This document shows, one piece after another, positions 8,913 through 18,063 of a stretch of 64,000 nucleotides of DNA. Each line of letters begins with the position of its first letter. Positions within the stretch are counted from its first letter, which is position 1. The translations under genes were made by a program, and so were the position numbers. The stretch comes from Arthrobacter sp. StoSoilA2 (lineage in GTDB: Bacteria; Actinomycetota; Actinomycetes; Actinomycetales; Micrococcaceae), in NCBI RefSeq assembly GCF_019977195.1, contig NZ_AP024643.1, positions 2,914,001-2,978,000 of the forward strand, read 5' to 3'. The notes below the pieces were generated by a model. That model had not been told where the DNA came from. It was given only the letters and a program-made list of their open reading frames with translations, and did no database searches.

Positions 8913-9971
8913 ATGACCAACCCCGCCCTTGTCCTTCCGACCGCGGGCCCGGTAAAACGCTGGCTGGGCCACCAGGCATCCCCCGCGTGGTCGGTCCTGG
9001 CTCTGCTCTTGGTGTTGCCTGTGGCGGGAATGTCCCTGTTCAGGGCGGTCCCCACGGAGTGGCCGCTGGTGGTGGTTCAACTGTTGTCGTTCACCCCGTG
9101 GATGGTGCTGCCATCGGCGCTGGCGATGGTCCTTGCGTTGGTTGGGCGCCGCCTGTGGGTCCTCATCACGACGGCAGCCCTGTTGGCTCTCCAATTGTTC
9201 TGGCTGTTTCCGCTGGACACCGGAAGGGCAGAAGCAGTTCCTGCGGGGAACGCCACTGTTTCCGTGAAGGTGATGAGCCTCAACACTGAATACGGTGAGG
9301 CTGACGCACGTGCCATCGTGAAGTTGGTCCGGGACAACGGTGTTCAACTTTTGACCCTCCAGGAGCATACGCAAGGGCTGGAAGACCGCTTACGCTCCGA
9401 AGGCCTGGAGTCAATACTGCCGAACCTCCTGAGTGAACCCAACGACGACGCTTCCGGTGGCGCCGTGTATTCCGTTTTCCCTCTGCAACCGGAGGGGCTG
9501 CTGCCCGACACGCCATTCCGGATGGACGTGACGCGGGTCCTCGTCACGGATCCGGGCAACGTTTCCAAGGCGACGTTGAACCTCACCAACGTTCATGCAC
9601 TGCCCCCGGTTGACGAGCGGATCCAGCAGTGGCGCAGCGACCTTGTCCAGGTTGCCCGTCAGGCCTCCCGTCCGGGACATCACCTGCTGATGGGTGACTA
9701 CAACTCCACCTACGACCATGCCGAGTTCCGCGCCTTGCTTGACCCCGCCATGGGCGGCGGACAGGACGGCAAAAGGCTCGTCGACGTCGGAACAGCCTCA
9801 GGCGGACGGTTCTCCCCCACCTGGCCGATGGAGGGACCACCCCTACCTGGGATCGTGATCGATCACATGGTTACGTCGCCCCGAATCGGCAGCAGTGGCT
9901 ACGCGGTCCACCAGGTTTCCGGTTCTGACCATGCGGCCATGGTGGCAACCCTGGTTATCCCGGCCGGTTAG
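8913..9971 (+). CDS. Endonuclease/exonuclease/phosphatase family membrane protein
   Basis: This 352-residue protein has three hydrophobic segments in its first 110 residues and then an EEP-fold domain. Family motifs are VMSLNTEYG, LLTLQEHTQ, HLLMGDYNSTYDHAEF and the terminal VSGSDHAAMVATL with the catalytic His. The domain is probably exposed on the outer face and hydrolyses a phosphodiester or phosphomonoester, but the substrate cannot be told. I chose the ATG at 8913 because TAGACT lies seven bases upstream, implying a leaderless mRNA; an upstream in-frame start at 8844 would overlap the ileS promoter. It diverges from ileS. Confidence 0.85.
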   Translation: MTNPALVLPTAGPVKRWLGHQASPAWSVLALLLVLPVAGMSLFRAVPTEWPLVVVQLLSFTPWMVLPSALAMVLALVGRRLWVLITTAALLALQLFWLFPLDTGRAEAVPAGNATVSVKVMSLNTEYGEADARAIVKLVRDNGVQLLTLQEHTQGLEDRLRSEGLESILPNLLSEPNDDASGGAVYSVFPLQPEGLLPDTPFRMDVTRVLVTDPGNVSKATLNLTNVHALPPVDERIQQWRSDLVQVARQASRPGHHLLMGDYNSTYDHAEFRALLDPAMGGGQDGKRLVDVGTASGGRFSPTWPMEGPPLPGIVIDHMVTSPRIGSSGYAVHQVSGSDHAAMVATLVIPAG

Positions 9972-9994
9972 CCGGTTGGAAGGCGTGTCTCGCT

Positions 9995-10774
9995 TCAGCC
10001 TTCCTTGCGGATGAGCTTGTGGTTGGCCGCCTGCGCCACCGGGCGCACCACGATCTGGTCCAGGTTGATGTGGTGCGGCAGCGAGACTGCGTACTTCACG
10101 ACGTCGGCCACGTCCTCTGCCGTTAGGGGCTTTTCGACTCCGGCGTAGACCTTGGCGGCAGCGTCCTTGTCACCCAGCCGGTTAAGGGCAAATTCCTCAG
10201 TGTGGACCAGGCCCGGCGCTACCTCGATGACACGGATGTTGTGACCCACTTCTTCCAGCCTTAGGGCGTTGGTCATGGCGTGCTGGGCAAACTTTGCGGC
10301 GTTGTATCCTGCGCCGCCTTCGTAAGCGGCCAGTCCGGCGGTGGATGTGAGGTTGAGTACAGTTCCTTCCCCGTCCTCCCTCAGCATCGGAAGGAATGCC
10401 CTGGTGATCTTCATGGTGCCCAGGACGTTGACCTGGTACATCCACTCCCAATCCTCAGTATCGGCATTCGCGATCGTGTCCGCGCCACGGGCACCGCCGG
10501 CGATGTTGATGAGGGTATCGGCTCCCCCGGCTTTGGAAACGGCCTGCAAAAGGGCTGCGACGTCGTCGTCGCTGGTGATATCGGCCGCAAATGGAATGGC
10601 GCCGGTTTCGGCGCCCAGCGCGCCCAAGCGCTCGGCCCTGCGGGCCACCGCAAAGACCTTCCAGCCTGTGGAGGCCAACGCCCGCACCGTTGCCTCGCCG
10701 ATGCCCGTGCTCGCGCCGGTTACTACTGCTGTCTTGTTCTGAACTGGATGAACCGTGTGTGCTGCCAAAGTCAT
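9995..10774 (-). CDS. SDR family NAD(P)-dependent oxidoreductase
   Basis: This 259-residue classical short-chain dehydrogenase has the dinucleotide loop TGASTGIGEATVRAL at about residue 19, the NIAGGARG motif, a catalytic serine region (LNLTSTAGLAAYEGG) and the YNAAKFAQ active-site Tyr-Lys pair. RRAERLGALGAETGA suggests NADP preference, in the YdfG/serine dehydrogenase-like subgroup. The substrate is unknown. A TAGTGT hexamer lies exactly six bases before the ATG, so the gene is probably leaderless. It is followed upstream by DUF488 on the same strand. Confidence 0.9.
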   Translation of the reverse strand: MTLAAHTVHPVQNKTAVVTGASTGIGEATVRALASTGWKVFAVARRAERLGALGAETGAIPFAADITSDDDVAALLQAVSKAGGADTLINIAGGARGADTIANADTEDWEWMYQVNVLGTMKITRAFLPMLREDGEGTVLNLTSTAGLAAYEGGAGYNAAKFAQHAMTNALRLEEVGHNIRVIEVAPGLVHTEEFALNRLGDKDAAAKVYAGVEKPLTAEDVADVVKYAVSLPHHINLDQIVVRPVAQAANHKLIRKEG

Positions 10775-10796
10775 GGCACCACACTATCCGCAGGCC

Positions 10797-11168
10797 TCAA
10801 GCATCTGCCCGGCCGAGCAGGAATTCACGTAATACCACGGCATGGTTCACCTCTGGATCCCTGGCGGCATAGAGCAAGGTGACCCGAGGATGGGACCTCG
10901 CCAACTCCAGCAAAGTCTGAACTGCAGCATTGCTTTCCAGTTCAGCCTCGTACTGCCGCCGGAAATCGGTGAACCGCTCCTGCATGTGTGCAAATTCGGT
11001 CCGCAAGGTTGGCGATGGCGCGACTTCCTTCAGCCACAAATCCAAGTGGGCCTTCTCCTTGGACACCCCGCGCGGCCATAGCCTGTCAACTAAAACCCGG
11101 GCACCGTCGTCGTCAGCGGGGTCCTCGTAGATGCGTTTGAGGACGAAAGCGTCCCGATGGCCGGCCAT
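10797..11168 (-). CDS. DUF488 family protein
   Basis: This 123-residue protein matches the short DUF488 type (YeaO-like), with LKRIYEDPADDDGARVLVDRLWPRGVSKEKA near the N-terminus and a C-terminal RVTLLYAARDPEVNHAVVL segment. The biochemical role of the family is unclear. TAGCAT six bases before the ATG suggests a leaderless transcript. It is 22 bases upstream of the SDR gene and diverges from valS. Confidence 0.9.
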   Translation of the reverse strand: MAGHRDAFVLKRIYEDPADDDGARVLVDRLWPRGVSKEKAHLDLWLKEVAPSPTLRTEFAHMQERFTDFRRQYEAELESNAAVQTLLELARSHPRVTLLYAARDPEVNHAVVLREFLLGRADA

Positions 11169-11218
11169 GACGGCATGCTACGGCAAGGCGCTGCGGCGGA
11201 CCATGGAACAATTGACAC

Positions 11219-13840
11219 ATGGCTGAATCAACGCAGGGTACAGACACGCCCGCCACCGCCCCCATCAACGTTCCCGACAAGCCGGCCCTTGAAGGCCTTG
11301 AGGCTGCCCTGACGCAGCGCTGGCTGGACGAAGGAACCTACAAGTTCAACCCGGACACCACCCGGGAGCAGGTCTACTCGATCGACACTCCCCCGCCGAC
11401 CGCCTCGGGTTCCCTCCACGTGGGCCACATGTTCTCCTTCACGCAGACGGACGTCCAGGCCCGCTACATGCGCATGACCGGAAAGAATGTCTTCTACCCC
11501 ATGGGTTGGGACGACAACGGCCTGCCCACTGAGCGTCGCGTCCAGAACTACTACGGTGTGCGCTGCGATCCCGCCATCCCCTACAACGCCGACTACCGTC
11601 CTCCAGCACAGCCGGCCAAGAACCAGCGCGATTTCGACGTCGTTTCCCGGCAGAACTTCATCGAGCTGTGCGAGGAACTCGCTGTCGAGGACGAAAAAGT
11701 CTTCGAGAACCTCTTCCAGACCCTCGGCCTGTCCGTGGACTGGGACCTGACCTACCGCACCATCGACGACACGTCCCGTGCGGTATCCCAGCGTGCCTTC
11801 CTTGCCAACCTTGCAGCGGGCGACGCCTACATGGCCGAGGCCCCCACGTTGTGGGACGTCACGTTCCGTACCGCTGTAGCCCAGGCTGAGCTTGAGGACC
11901 GCGAAGTTGCGGGCGCCTACTACCGCTACCCCTTCTTCACCGAAGACGGCGAAAAGATCTTCATCGAGACCACCCGTCCGGAACTGCTCGCCGCTTGCGC
12001 CGCGCTGGTAGCAAACCCCGACGACGAACGGTACCAGCCGCTGTTCGGCAAGACCGTGAAGTCGCCGCTCTTCGACGTTGAGCTTGAGGTAAAGGCCCAC
12101 CCGCTCGCCAAAGCGGACAAGGGCTCCGGCATCGCGATGGTCTGCACCTTTGGTGACCTGACAGACGTCACGTGGTGGCGCGAGCTGCAGCTGCCCACAC
12201 GCGCCATCATGGGCCGCGATGGCCGCATCATTGCCGAAACCCCGGAATGGATTACTACCGACGCCGGCAAGGAAGCCTACGCCGCGATCGCCGGCAAGAC
12301 GGCCTTCTCCGCCAAGGAAGCAGTTGTAGAGCTCCTCACGGCGGCAGGCCTGCTGGACGGCGAACCGAAGAAGATCACCCACCCCGTGAACTTCTTCGAA
12401 AAGGGCGACAAGCCCCTTGAGGTGGTGACCTCACGCCAGTGGTACATCCGCAACGGTGGACGAGATGAAGAACGCCGCGAACGGTTGATCGGCCGCGGCC
12501 AGGAAATCAACTTCCACCCCTCTTTCATGCGCTCGCGCTATGAGAACTGGATCGCGGGCCTGAACGGCGACTGGCTCGTATCACGCCAACGCTTCTTCGG
12601 CGTGCCCATTCCCGTCTGGTACCCCCTGGATGCCCAGGGCAACCCGGACTACGACCACCCCATCCTGCCATCGGATGACATGCTCCCCGTGGATCCCGCC
12701 GCAGATGCAGCCCCTGGCTTCGAGGAAGCGCAGCGTGACCAGGCCAACGGCTTCACAGGTGACGCCGACGTCCTGGACACCTGGGCCACGTCTTCCCTTA
12801 CCCCGCAGATCGTGGGTGGCTGGAGCCGTGACGAGGAACTGTTCTCCAAGGTCTACCCGTTCGACCTCCGCCCCCAGGGTCACGACATCATTCGCACATG
12901 GCTGTTCTCCTCCGCTGTCCGCGCCGACGCCCTGCAGAAGAGCGCGCCGTGGAAGCACGCAGCTATTTCAGGGTGGATCCTTGACCCGGACCGCAAAAAG
13001 ATGTCCAAGTCCAAGGGCAACGTGGTTGTCCCCACGGACGTCCTGAACGAGTTCGGCTCGGACGCCGTCCGCTACTGGGCAGCCTCGGCCAAGCTCGGTG
13101 CGGACACGGCCTACGAAATCGCGCAGATGAAGATCGGCCGTCGGTTGGCCATCAAGCTACTCAACGCCTCCAAGTTCGTGTTGAACCTTGGTGCCACCGA
13201 AAACTCCGTGGTGTCCAGCGATCTTTCCGTGCTGACCAATCCACTGGACCGGGCACTGCTCGCCCAGTTGTCGGACGTTGTTGCGCAGTCCACCAAGGCT
13301 TTCGAAAACTACGACTACGCGCGGGCACTGCAAATCACTGAGTCATTCTTCTGGCAGTTCACCGACGACTACGTCGAGCTGATCAAGGACCGCGCCTACG
13401 GTGCGGCCGGGGAGTCGGAGCAAGCATCCGTACTGGCTGCGCTGGCCACCACCCTGGACTCCTTGCTGCGCCTTTTCGCGCCGTTCCTGCCCTTCGCCAC
13501 CGAAGAGGTGTGGAGCTGGTGGCGCACCGGCTCGGTTCACCGCGCCCAATGGCCTGCCGCACTGGAAATCGCCGATGGCGACACCACCATGCTTGGCACT
13601 GTTGGCGTAGCACTCAGTGGCATCCGCAAGGCCAAGTCCGAGGCAAAAGTGAAGCAGCGCACCGCAGTACTCTCGGCGTCCATCACGGCCAATGAAATGC
13701 TTGTTGCGCAGCTCAAGGCCGGACTCGGGGACCTGAAGGCAGCCGCGAACGCCCAGGAGATCGCACTTCAGTCCGGTGAGGGTGAGCTGACGGTCAGCGA
13801 CGTCGTCCTCGCACCGGCAGAGGAAACGCCAGCGTCCTAA
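11219..13840 (+). CDS. valS: Valyl-tRNA synthetase
   Basis: This 873-residue class I synthetase charges tRNA-Val. The HIGH-type motif is seen in PPPTASGSLHVGHMFSF (about residue 55-75), the editing domain follows, and the KMSKS loop is DRKKMSKSKGNVV. YPMGWDDNGLPTERRVQNYYG marks the shorter ValS type. The C-terminal part has a helical segment, GIRKAKSEAKVKQRTAVL. There is no clear Shine-Dalgarno; AACAAT six bases before the ATG may be the -10 of a leaderless mRNA. A stem-loop terminator follows. Confidence 0.97.
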   Translation: MAESTQGTDTPATAPINVPDKPALEGLEAALTQRWLDEGTYKFNPDTTREQVYSIDTPPPTASGSLHVGHMFSFTQTDVQARYMRMTGKNVFYPMGWDDNGLPTERRVQNYYGVRCDPAIPYNADYRPPAQPAKNQRDFDVVSRQNFIELCEELAVEDEKVFENLFQTLGLSVDWDLTYRTIDDTSRAVSQRAFLANLAAGDAYMAEAPTLWDVTFRTAVAQAELEDREVAGAYYRYPFFTEDGEKIFIETTRPELLAACAALVANPDDERYQPLFGKTVKSPLFDVELEVKAHPLAKADKGSGIAMVCTFGDLTDVTWWRELQLPTRAIMGRDGRIIAETPEWITTDAGKEAYAAIAGKTAFSAKEAVVELLTAAGLLDGEPKKITHPVNFFEKGDKPLEVVTSRQWYIRNGGRDEERRERLIGRGQEINFHPSFMRSRYENWIAGLNGDWLVSRQRFFGVPIPVWYPLDAQGNPDYDHPILPSDDMLPVDPAADAAPGFEEAQRDQANGFTGDADVLDTWATSSLTPQIVGGWSRDEELFSKVYPFDLRPQGHDIIRTWLFSSAVRADALQKSAPWKHAAISGWILDPDRKKMSKSKGNVVVPTDVLNEFGSDAVRYWAASAKLGADTAYEIAQMKIGRRLAIKLLNASKFVLNLGATENSVVSSDLSVLTNPLDRALLAQLSDVVAQSTKAFENYDYARALQITESFFWQFTDDYVELIKDRAYGAAGESEQASVLAALATTLDSLLRLFAPFLPFATEEVWSWWRTGSVHRAQWPAALEIADGDTTMLGTVGVALSGIRKAKSEAKVKQRTAVLSASITANEMLVAQLKAGLGDLKAAANAQEIALQSGEGELTVSDVVLAPAEETPAS

Positions 13841-13877
13841 GAGCCTTCCGGCAAATTCCGGAAATTTGGGCAAAGGG

Positions 13878-13920
13878 GAAGCCCCATCAGCGTTTTGCCG
13901 TTGGTGGGGCTTCGACTTTT
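13878..13920 (+). terminator. Intrinsic terminator after valS
   Basis: Arms GAAGCCCCA (13878-13886) and TGGGGCTTC (13905-13913) are followed by GACTTTT, 38 bases after the valS stop. Confidence 0.75.
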
Positions 13921-13973
13921 CGGCTGTCTGGTGACGGCTTGACAGTCTGGCGGAATCCTCGGAATTTCAGGTC

Positions 13974-14160
13974 TTACTACCTCGTCACTGGTAGCTTGCT
14001 TCCAACTTTGCCAAAGGCTGCGTTGGTTGCATATCACTGAATCTTTGGTTTCCGTGTCCCTCTTCTTTCGAAGTGGGTAAGAACCATTGTGGTCCCGCCA
14101 GTGACCATGCACAAGAGCCCTGGCAGAACTACAATCCTGTAGTTCTGCCAGGGCTTTTTC
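13974..14160 (+). ncRNA. Candidate small RNA between valS and an Fpg gene
   Basis: A TTGACA box at 13939-13944 and a weak -10 (GAATTT, 13962-13967, 17-base spacer) lie after the valS terminator. The stretch ends in a very strong rho-independent terminator at 14116-14160. No convincing ORF lies between them on the plus strand. That layout, promoter then about 190 bases then terminator, suits an sRNA gene. I recognise no RNA family, and the minus-strand frame 13837-14112 looks like chance. Confidence 0.3.
14116..14160 (+). terminator. Strong 18-bp rho-independent terminator
   Basis: Perfect 18-base arms at 14116-14133 and 14138-14155 with a four-base loop are followed by TTTTC. It does not belong to valS, which already has a terminator about 200 bases earlier, nor to the downstream gene. 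Confidence 0.9.
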
Positions 14161-14206
14161 GTGCAGCTATCCTGCAGCCCGGGTAAAGCTATGGCAGAGT
14201 ATGGAC

Positions 14207-15082
14207 ATGCCGGAACTTCCCGAAGTGCACGGCCTGTGCACGTATCTGGACACCCAGCTCCATGGAGCAGTGCTGACCAGCGTCCGCATCAACTCCATCG
14301 CCGCCTTGAAGACCGCTGATCCGCCCTACAGCACCCTCGAAGGCCGCACCATCCAGGGCACACAGCGCTTCGGCAAGTTCATCAGCCTCGATGCCGACGG
14401 CCTGTTTTTCGTCTTCCACCTCGCAAAGGCCGGGTGGGTCCGCTATACGGAGCATCCATCAGCAGCCGGGCTGCGCATGGGCAAGAGCAACATAGCGGCC
14501 AGGCTACTGCTGCACCGGCAGGCCGACGACGCCCACATAGGACTGGACCTCACTGAAGCCGGCACCAAAAAGAGCCTGGCCATCTACGTGGTAAGGGATC
14601 CCTTGGATGTTCCCGGGATCGCAACCCTGGGTCCGGAACCGCTCAGCCCCGACTTCGACGAAAATGCCCTGGCGGCAATCCTTAAGACAAGTTCCCAACA
14701 GATCAAGGGACTTCTCCGCAGCCAAAGCATCATCGCCGGGATTGGCAACGCCTACAGCGATGAGATTCTGCACGCCGCCAAAATCTCCCCCTTCGCCATC
14801 GCGAAGACGATCGACGGCGAAACAGTGCAGCGGCTCTACGATGCCATGCAGGAGGTTTTGGTGGGTGCCGTGAACGCGGCAGCTGGAAAGCCTTCCAGCG
14901 AGCTGAAGGACACAAAGCGAAGCAATTTCAGGGTCCATGCCAGGACCGGGCTGCCCTGCCCTGTTTGCGGCGACACTGTACGTGAAGTGTCGTTCGCAGA
15001 CACGTCACTTCAGTACTGTGCTACCTGCCAAACCCACGGAAAGATCCTCGCGGACCGGCGTACGTCGCGCTTCCTGAAGTAG
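14207..15082 (+). CDS. Fpg/Nei family DNA glycosylase
   Basis: This 291-residue protein begins MPELPEVHGL, the catalytic Pro-Glu N-terminus of the formamidopyrimidine-DNA glycosylase family, which removes oxidised bases. The H2TH region (SQQIKGLLRSQSIIAGIGNAY) is clear. The zinc finger is C-P-V-C then Y-C-A-T-C near the end (about residues 254-275), with an unusual tail after it (KILADRRTSRFLK). Because the catalytic Pro must follow the initiator Met, I use the ATG at 14207 rather than 14201; CAGAGT lies six bases before it, so the mRNA may be leaderless. It is a paralogue of the gene at 20773-21678. Confidence 0.92.
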   Translation: MPELPEVHGLCTYLDTQLHGAVLTSVRINSIAALKTADPPYSTLEGRTIQGTQRFGKFISLDADGLFFVFHLAKAGWVRYTEHPSAAGLRMGKSNIAARLLLHRQADDAHIGLDLTEAGTKKSLAIYVVRDPLDVPGIATLGPEPLSPDFDENALAAILKTSSQQIKGLLRSQSIIAGIGNAYSDEILHAAKISPFAIAKTIDGETVQRLYDAMQEVLVGAVNAAAGKPSSELKDTKRSNFRVHARTGLPCPVCGDTVREVSFADTSLQYCATCQTHGKILADRRTSRFLK

Positions 15083-15135
15083 TGCCGCGGATTCGCCGGG
15101 CCGGACCTGGGCTTCCTGGTTGAACTCGGGCTTTC

Positions 15136-15810
15136 CTAGTTGAATTCAGGGCTTTCCGTGCGGCTGCGCTTGATTTCGAAGAAGTGCGGGTAGCCGGCAA
15201 GGGTTACCGTGGCATCCCAAAGTTGCCCCGCTTCTTCGCCCCTCGGAATCCGGGTGAGGACCGGGCCGAAGAAGGCCGTGCCATTTACAGCCACCACGGG
15301 CGTTCCCACATCCTGGCCCACCAGGGAGATGCCGGCCTCGTGGCTGGCCCGCAATTCGGTGTCGTACTCCCCTGAGTCCGCGAAGCGGGCCAGCTCAGCA
15401 GGAAGGCCTACTTCTGCCAGCGCTTTCTGGATCACGGAACTACGGTCCTTGTTGCCTTCGTGGTGGAACTGTTCCCCCATGGCGTCGTACAAGGGTTTGA
15501 TGTACCTGCTGCCATGGAGCTCCTGGGCAGCAATGATCACGCGGACAGGACCCCAGCTGTCGTCCATCATCGCCCTGTAATCCCCGGGAAGGTCACGGCC
15601 CTCATTGAGGACGGACAAGCTCATGACGTGCCATTCGGTCTCAATTCCCCGCACTTGCTCCACCTCGCCGATCCAGCGCGATGTGATCCATGCGAAGGGG
15701 CAAACAGGATCGAACCAGAAATCGGCTTTATTGACGGGCTGCTCTGGCAGGTTCTGTTCGGGCAGGCTCTGTTCAGGCACAGTCAGTTCAGGCACATTCA
15801 TTTCAGGCAC
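15136..15810 (-). CDS. Mycothiol-dependent nitroreductase/DsbA-fold protein, Rv2466c type
   Basis: This 224-residue protein closely resembles Rv2466c, a mycothiol-dependent thioredoxin-fold reductase that activates nitro-drugs in M. tuberculosis. Matching segments are ADFWFDP, WITSRWIGEVEQVR, WGPVRVIIAA, DVGTPVVAVNG and PHFFEIKRSRTESPEFN. The active site reads D-P-V-C-P-F-A-W, so the resolving cysteine of the CPWC motif I recall from Rv2466c is Ala here. The first 25 residues are a repeated PEx motif encoded by degenerate 15-base repeats. They appear to be translated because the GTG at 15810 has AAGGAG seven bases upstream. It is separated from the nei/rpiB/pepN block that I recall accompanying it in Mycobacterium. 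Confidence 0.88.
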   Translation of the reverse strand: MPEMNVPELTVPEQSLPEQNLPEQPVNKADFWFDPVCPFAWITSRWIGEVEQVRGIETEWHVMSLSVLNEGRDLPGDYRAMMDDSWGPVRVIIAAQELHGSRYIKPLYDAMGEQFHHEGNKDRSSVIQKALAEVGLPAELARFADSGEYDTELRASHEAGISLVGQDVGTPVVAVNGTAFFGPVLTRIPRGEEAGQLWDATVTLAGYPHFFEIKRSRTESPEFN

Positions 15811-15893
15811 AGGGAAACTCCTTGGAAGAGTAAAAAGCGGGCATCAAGCGACGCGGAATGAATGAAACCGCCGCTTACTAGGCCAACGGGTGG

Positions 15894-17183
15894 CTAGGCC
15901 GACTTATTCCGGCGCTTCGCTACGACGTCGTGGCCAATCATGGTGGGCTGGGCCTTGTTGTCCACCACATCAGCGGTGATGACGACAGTTGCGATGTCAT
16001 CCCTGCTTGGCAGATCAAACATGACGGGCAGCAAGACTTCTTCCATGATGGCCCTCAGGCCACGGGCGCCGGTTCCACGCTCAAGAGCCTGGTCAGCGAT
16101 GGCATCCAAAGCGTCGTCGTCGAATTGCAGGTCTACACCATCCAGCTGGAACATCTTCTGGTATTGCTTCACCAGGGCATTCTTGGGCGTGGAAAGGATC
16201 TGGATCAACGCAGGACGGTCCAGATTCGAGACGGTGGTGATCACTGGCAGGCGGCCAATGAACTCCGGAATGAGTCCGAACTTCAGCAGGTCTTCCGGCA
16301 TGACTTCACCGTAAGTGTCCACGTTGTCCCGGACTTCGTTCAGTGGCGCTCCAAAGCCGATGCCCTTGCGCCCTGACCGCGAACCAATGATGTCCTCAAG
16401 GCCGGCAAATGCACCTGCCACGATGAAGAGCACGTTGGTGGTGTCGATCTGGATGAATTCCTGGTGCGGATGCTTACGTCCACCCTGCGGCGGGACGGAG
16501 GCTACTGTGCCTTCGAGGATCTTCAGCAGGGCCTGCTGGACTCCCTCGCCCGACACGTCCCGGGTGATCGAGGGGTTCTCGCTCTTGCGGGAGATTTTGT
16601 CGATCTCGTCAATGTAAATGATGCCTTGTTCGGCTTTCTTGACGTCGTAATCAGCGGCCTGGATGAGCTTGAGCAGTATGTTTTCGACATCCTCGCCCAC
16701 ATAGCCAGCCTCCGTGAGTGCGGTTGCATCGGCCACGGCGAACGGGACATTGAGCCTGCGGGCGAGCGTTTGCGCCAGATACGTCTTGCCACAGCCAGTT
16801 GGACCGATCAGCAGGATGTTGGATTTGGCGATCTCCACATCCTCGTGATGCGGACCCTCACCAAGGCTCCCGGCCTTGGGAGCATGACCGGCCTGGATCC
16901 GCTTGTAGTGGTTGTAGACGGCAACTGCCAACGACCGTTTGGCAGGCTCCTGGCCGATGACGTATTCCTGCAGGAAATCGAAGATCTCCCGGGGCTTGGG
17001 GAGTTCAAAACTGCCAAGGTCCGAAACTTCCGCAAGTTCTTCTTCGATGATCTCGTTGCAAAGCTCGATGCACTCATCGCAGATGTACACACCGGGCCCG
17101 GCAATCAGCTTCCGTACCTGCTTCTGGCTCTTTCCGCAGAAAGAACACTTCAGCAGGTCCGTGCTCTCGCCAATCCGAGCCAT
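15894..17183 (-). CDS. clpX: ATP-dependent Clp protease ATP-binding subunit ClpX
   Basis: This 429-residue AAA+ unfoldase feeds proteins to ClpP. The N-terminal zinc domain has Cys13, 16, 35 and 38 (CSFCGKS and ICDECIELC). Walker A is GPTGCGKT at 127-134 and Walker B is GIIYIDEIDKI. RGTGARGLRAIMEEV marks the C-terminal domain, and an IGF-type ClpP-docking loop appears as KGIGFGAPL. It lies downstream of clpP1-clpP2 but is separated by a hairpin and about 180 bases, so it may also have its own promoter. Confidence 0.98.
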   Translation of the reverse strand: MARIGESTDLLKCSFCGKSQKQVRKLIAGPGVYICDECIELCNEIIEEELAEVSDLGSFELPKPREIFDFLQEYVIGQEPAKRSLAVAVYNHYKRIQAGHAPKAGSLGEGPHHEDVEIAKSNILLIGPTGCGKTYLAQTLARRLNVPFAVADATALTEAGYVGEDVENILLKLIQAADYDVKKAEQGIIYIDEIDKISRKSENPSITRDVSGEGVQQALLKILEGTVASVPPQGGRKHPHQEFIQIDTTNVLFIVAGAFAGLEDIIGSRSGRKGIGFGAPLNEVRDNVDTYGEVMPEDLLKFGLIPEFIGRLPVITTVSNLDRPALIQILSTPKNALVKQYQKMFQLDGVDLQFDDDALDAIADQALERGTGARGLRAIMEEVLLPVMFDLPSRDDIATVVITADVVDNKAQPTMIGHDVVAKRRNKSA

Positions 17184-17314
17184 GTGGGAATCCCTTCGTT
17201 ACATGCGGGTGATGCGGCTCCGTGCCGTACTCAAGTGTGCAGCCTGGCCGGGGTTGGCACCACCGTGACAACATCCACTCTAGGTCACAATGGGCTGCTT
17301 GGGTGGAAACAGAA

Positions 17315-17351
17315 CGCCGGTGCGGTCCATATTTCGCGAACCGCACCGGCG
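17315..17351 (-). terminator. Hairpin after clpP2
   Basis: Perfect 12-base arms (17315-17326, 17340-17351; CGCCGGTGCGGT) stand 14 bases after the clpP2 stop and are followed on the minus strand by TTCTGTTT. It probably ends or attenuates the clpP1-clpP2 transcript before clpX. Confidence 0.65.
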
Positions 17352-17365
17352 TCGTTTTCCGTATG

Positions 17366-18025
17366 CTACCTGGCGATTGCCTGGGGCTTGATCTTGCGGG
17401 AGTCCAGGACCTGGTCGATCAGACCGTAGCTCATGGCCTCGGCCGCGGTCAGGATCTTGTCGCGCTCGATGTCATTGTTGACCTGCTCGGAGGTACGGCC
17501 CGAGTGGTGTGCCAGCGTGTCTTCAAGCCATGTACGCATGCGCATGACTTCAGCAGCCTGGATCTCGAGGTCGGATGCCTGGCCGCCCTGGCCGCCGGAC
17601 AACGCCGGCTGGTGGATCAGCACGCGTGCGTTCGGCAGTGCCAGCCGCTTGCCGGGTGTTCCCGCTGCAAGCAGGACAGCTGCCGCACTGGCTGCCTGGC
17701 CCAGGCATACGGTCTGGATCTCCGGACGAATGTACTGCATGGTGTCATAGATCGCCGTCATGGCCGTGAAGGAGCCGCCGGGCGAGTTGATGTACAACGT
17801 GATGTCGCGGTCCGGATCCGTCGATTCAAGGACCAGCAGCTGGGCCATGATGTCATCGGCAGAAGCGTCGTCAACCTGGACGCCGAGGAAGATGATGCGG
17901 TCCTCGAACAGCTTGGTGTACGGATCCTGGCGCTTGAAGCCGTACGGTGTGCGCTCTTCGAACTGGGGCAGGACGTAGCGGCTGGTTGGGAGATTACCGG
18001 CAGACCATCCGAAGTTGTAGTTCAT
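17366..18025 (-). CDS. clpP2: ATP-dependent Clp protease proteolytic subunit ClpP2
   Basis: This 219-residue serine protease subunit forms the ClpP1P2 barrel with the adjacent paralogue. The catalytic triad is visible as Ser113 (LGQAASAAAVLL), His138 (VLIHQPA) and Asp189 (DIERDK). The oligomer segment YINSPGGSFTAMTAIYDTMQ is intact. The ATG at 18025 has GGAG about seven bases upstream; longer in-frame starts up to 18190 overlap clpP1 and are unlikely. It follows clpP1 by 38 bases, so the two are presumably cotranscribed. Confidence 0.97.
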   Translation of the reverse strand: MNYNFGWSAGNLPTSRYVLPQFEERTPYGFKRQDPYTKLFEDRIIFLGVQVDDASADDIMAQLLVLESTDPDRDITLYINSPGGSFTAMTAIYDTMQYIRPEIQTVCLGQAASAAAVLLAAGTPGKRLALPNARVLIHQPALSGGQGGQASDLEIQAAEVMRMRTWLEDTLAHHSGRTSEQVNNDIERDKILTAAEAMSYGLIDQVLDSRKIKPQAIAR

Positions 18026-18063
18026 GTCATTACTCCTGGGTTTCAGTGGTTCTTTGGTGCCGG

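Noticed and set aside
13837..14112. 91-residue leftward frame across the valS terminator
   Set aside because: It crosses a terminator stem and lacks any motif; chance ORF.
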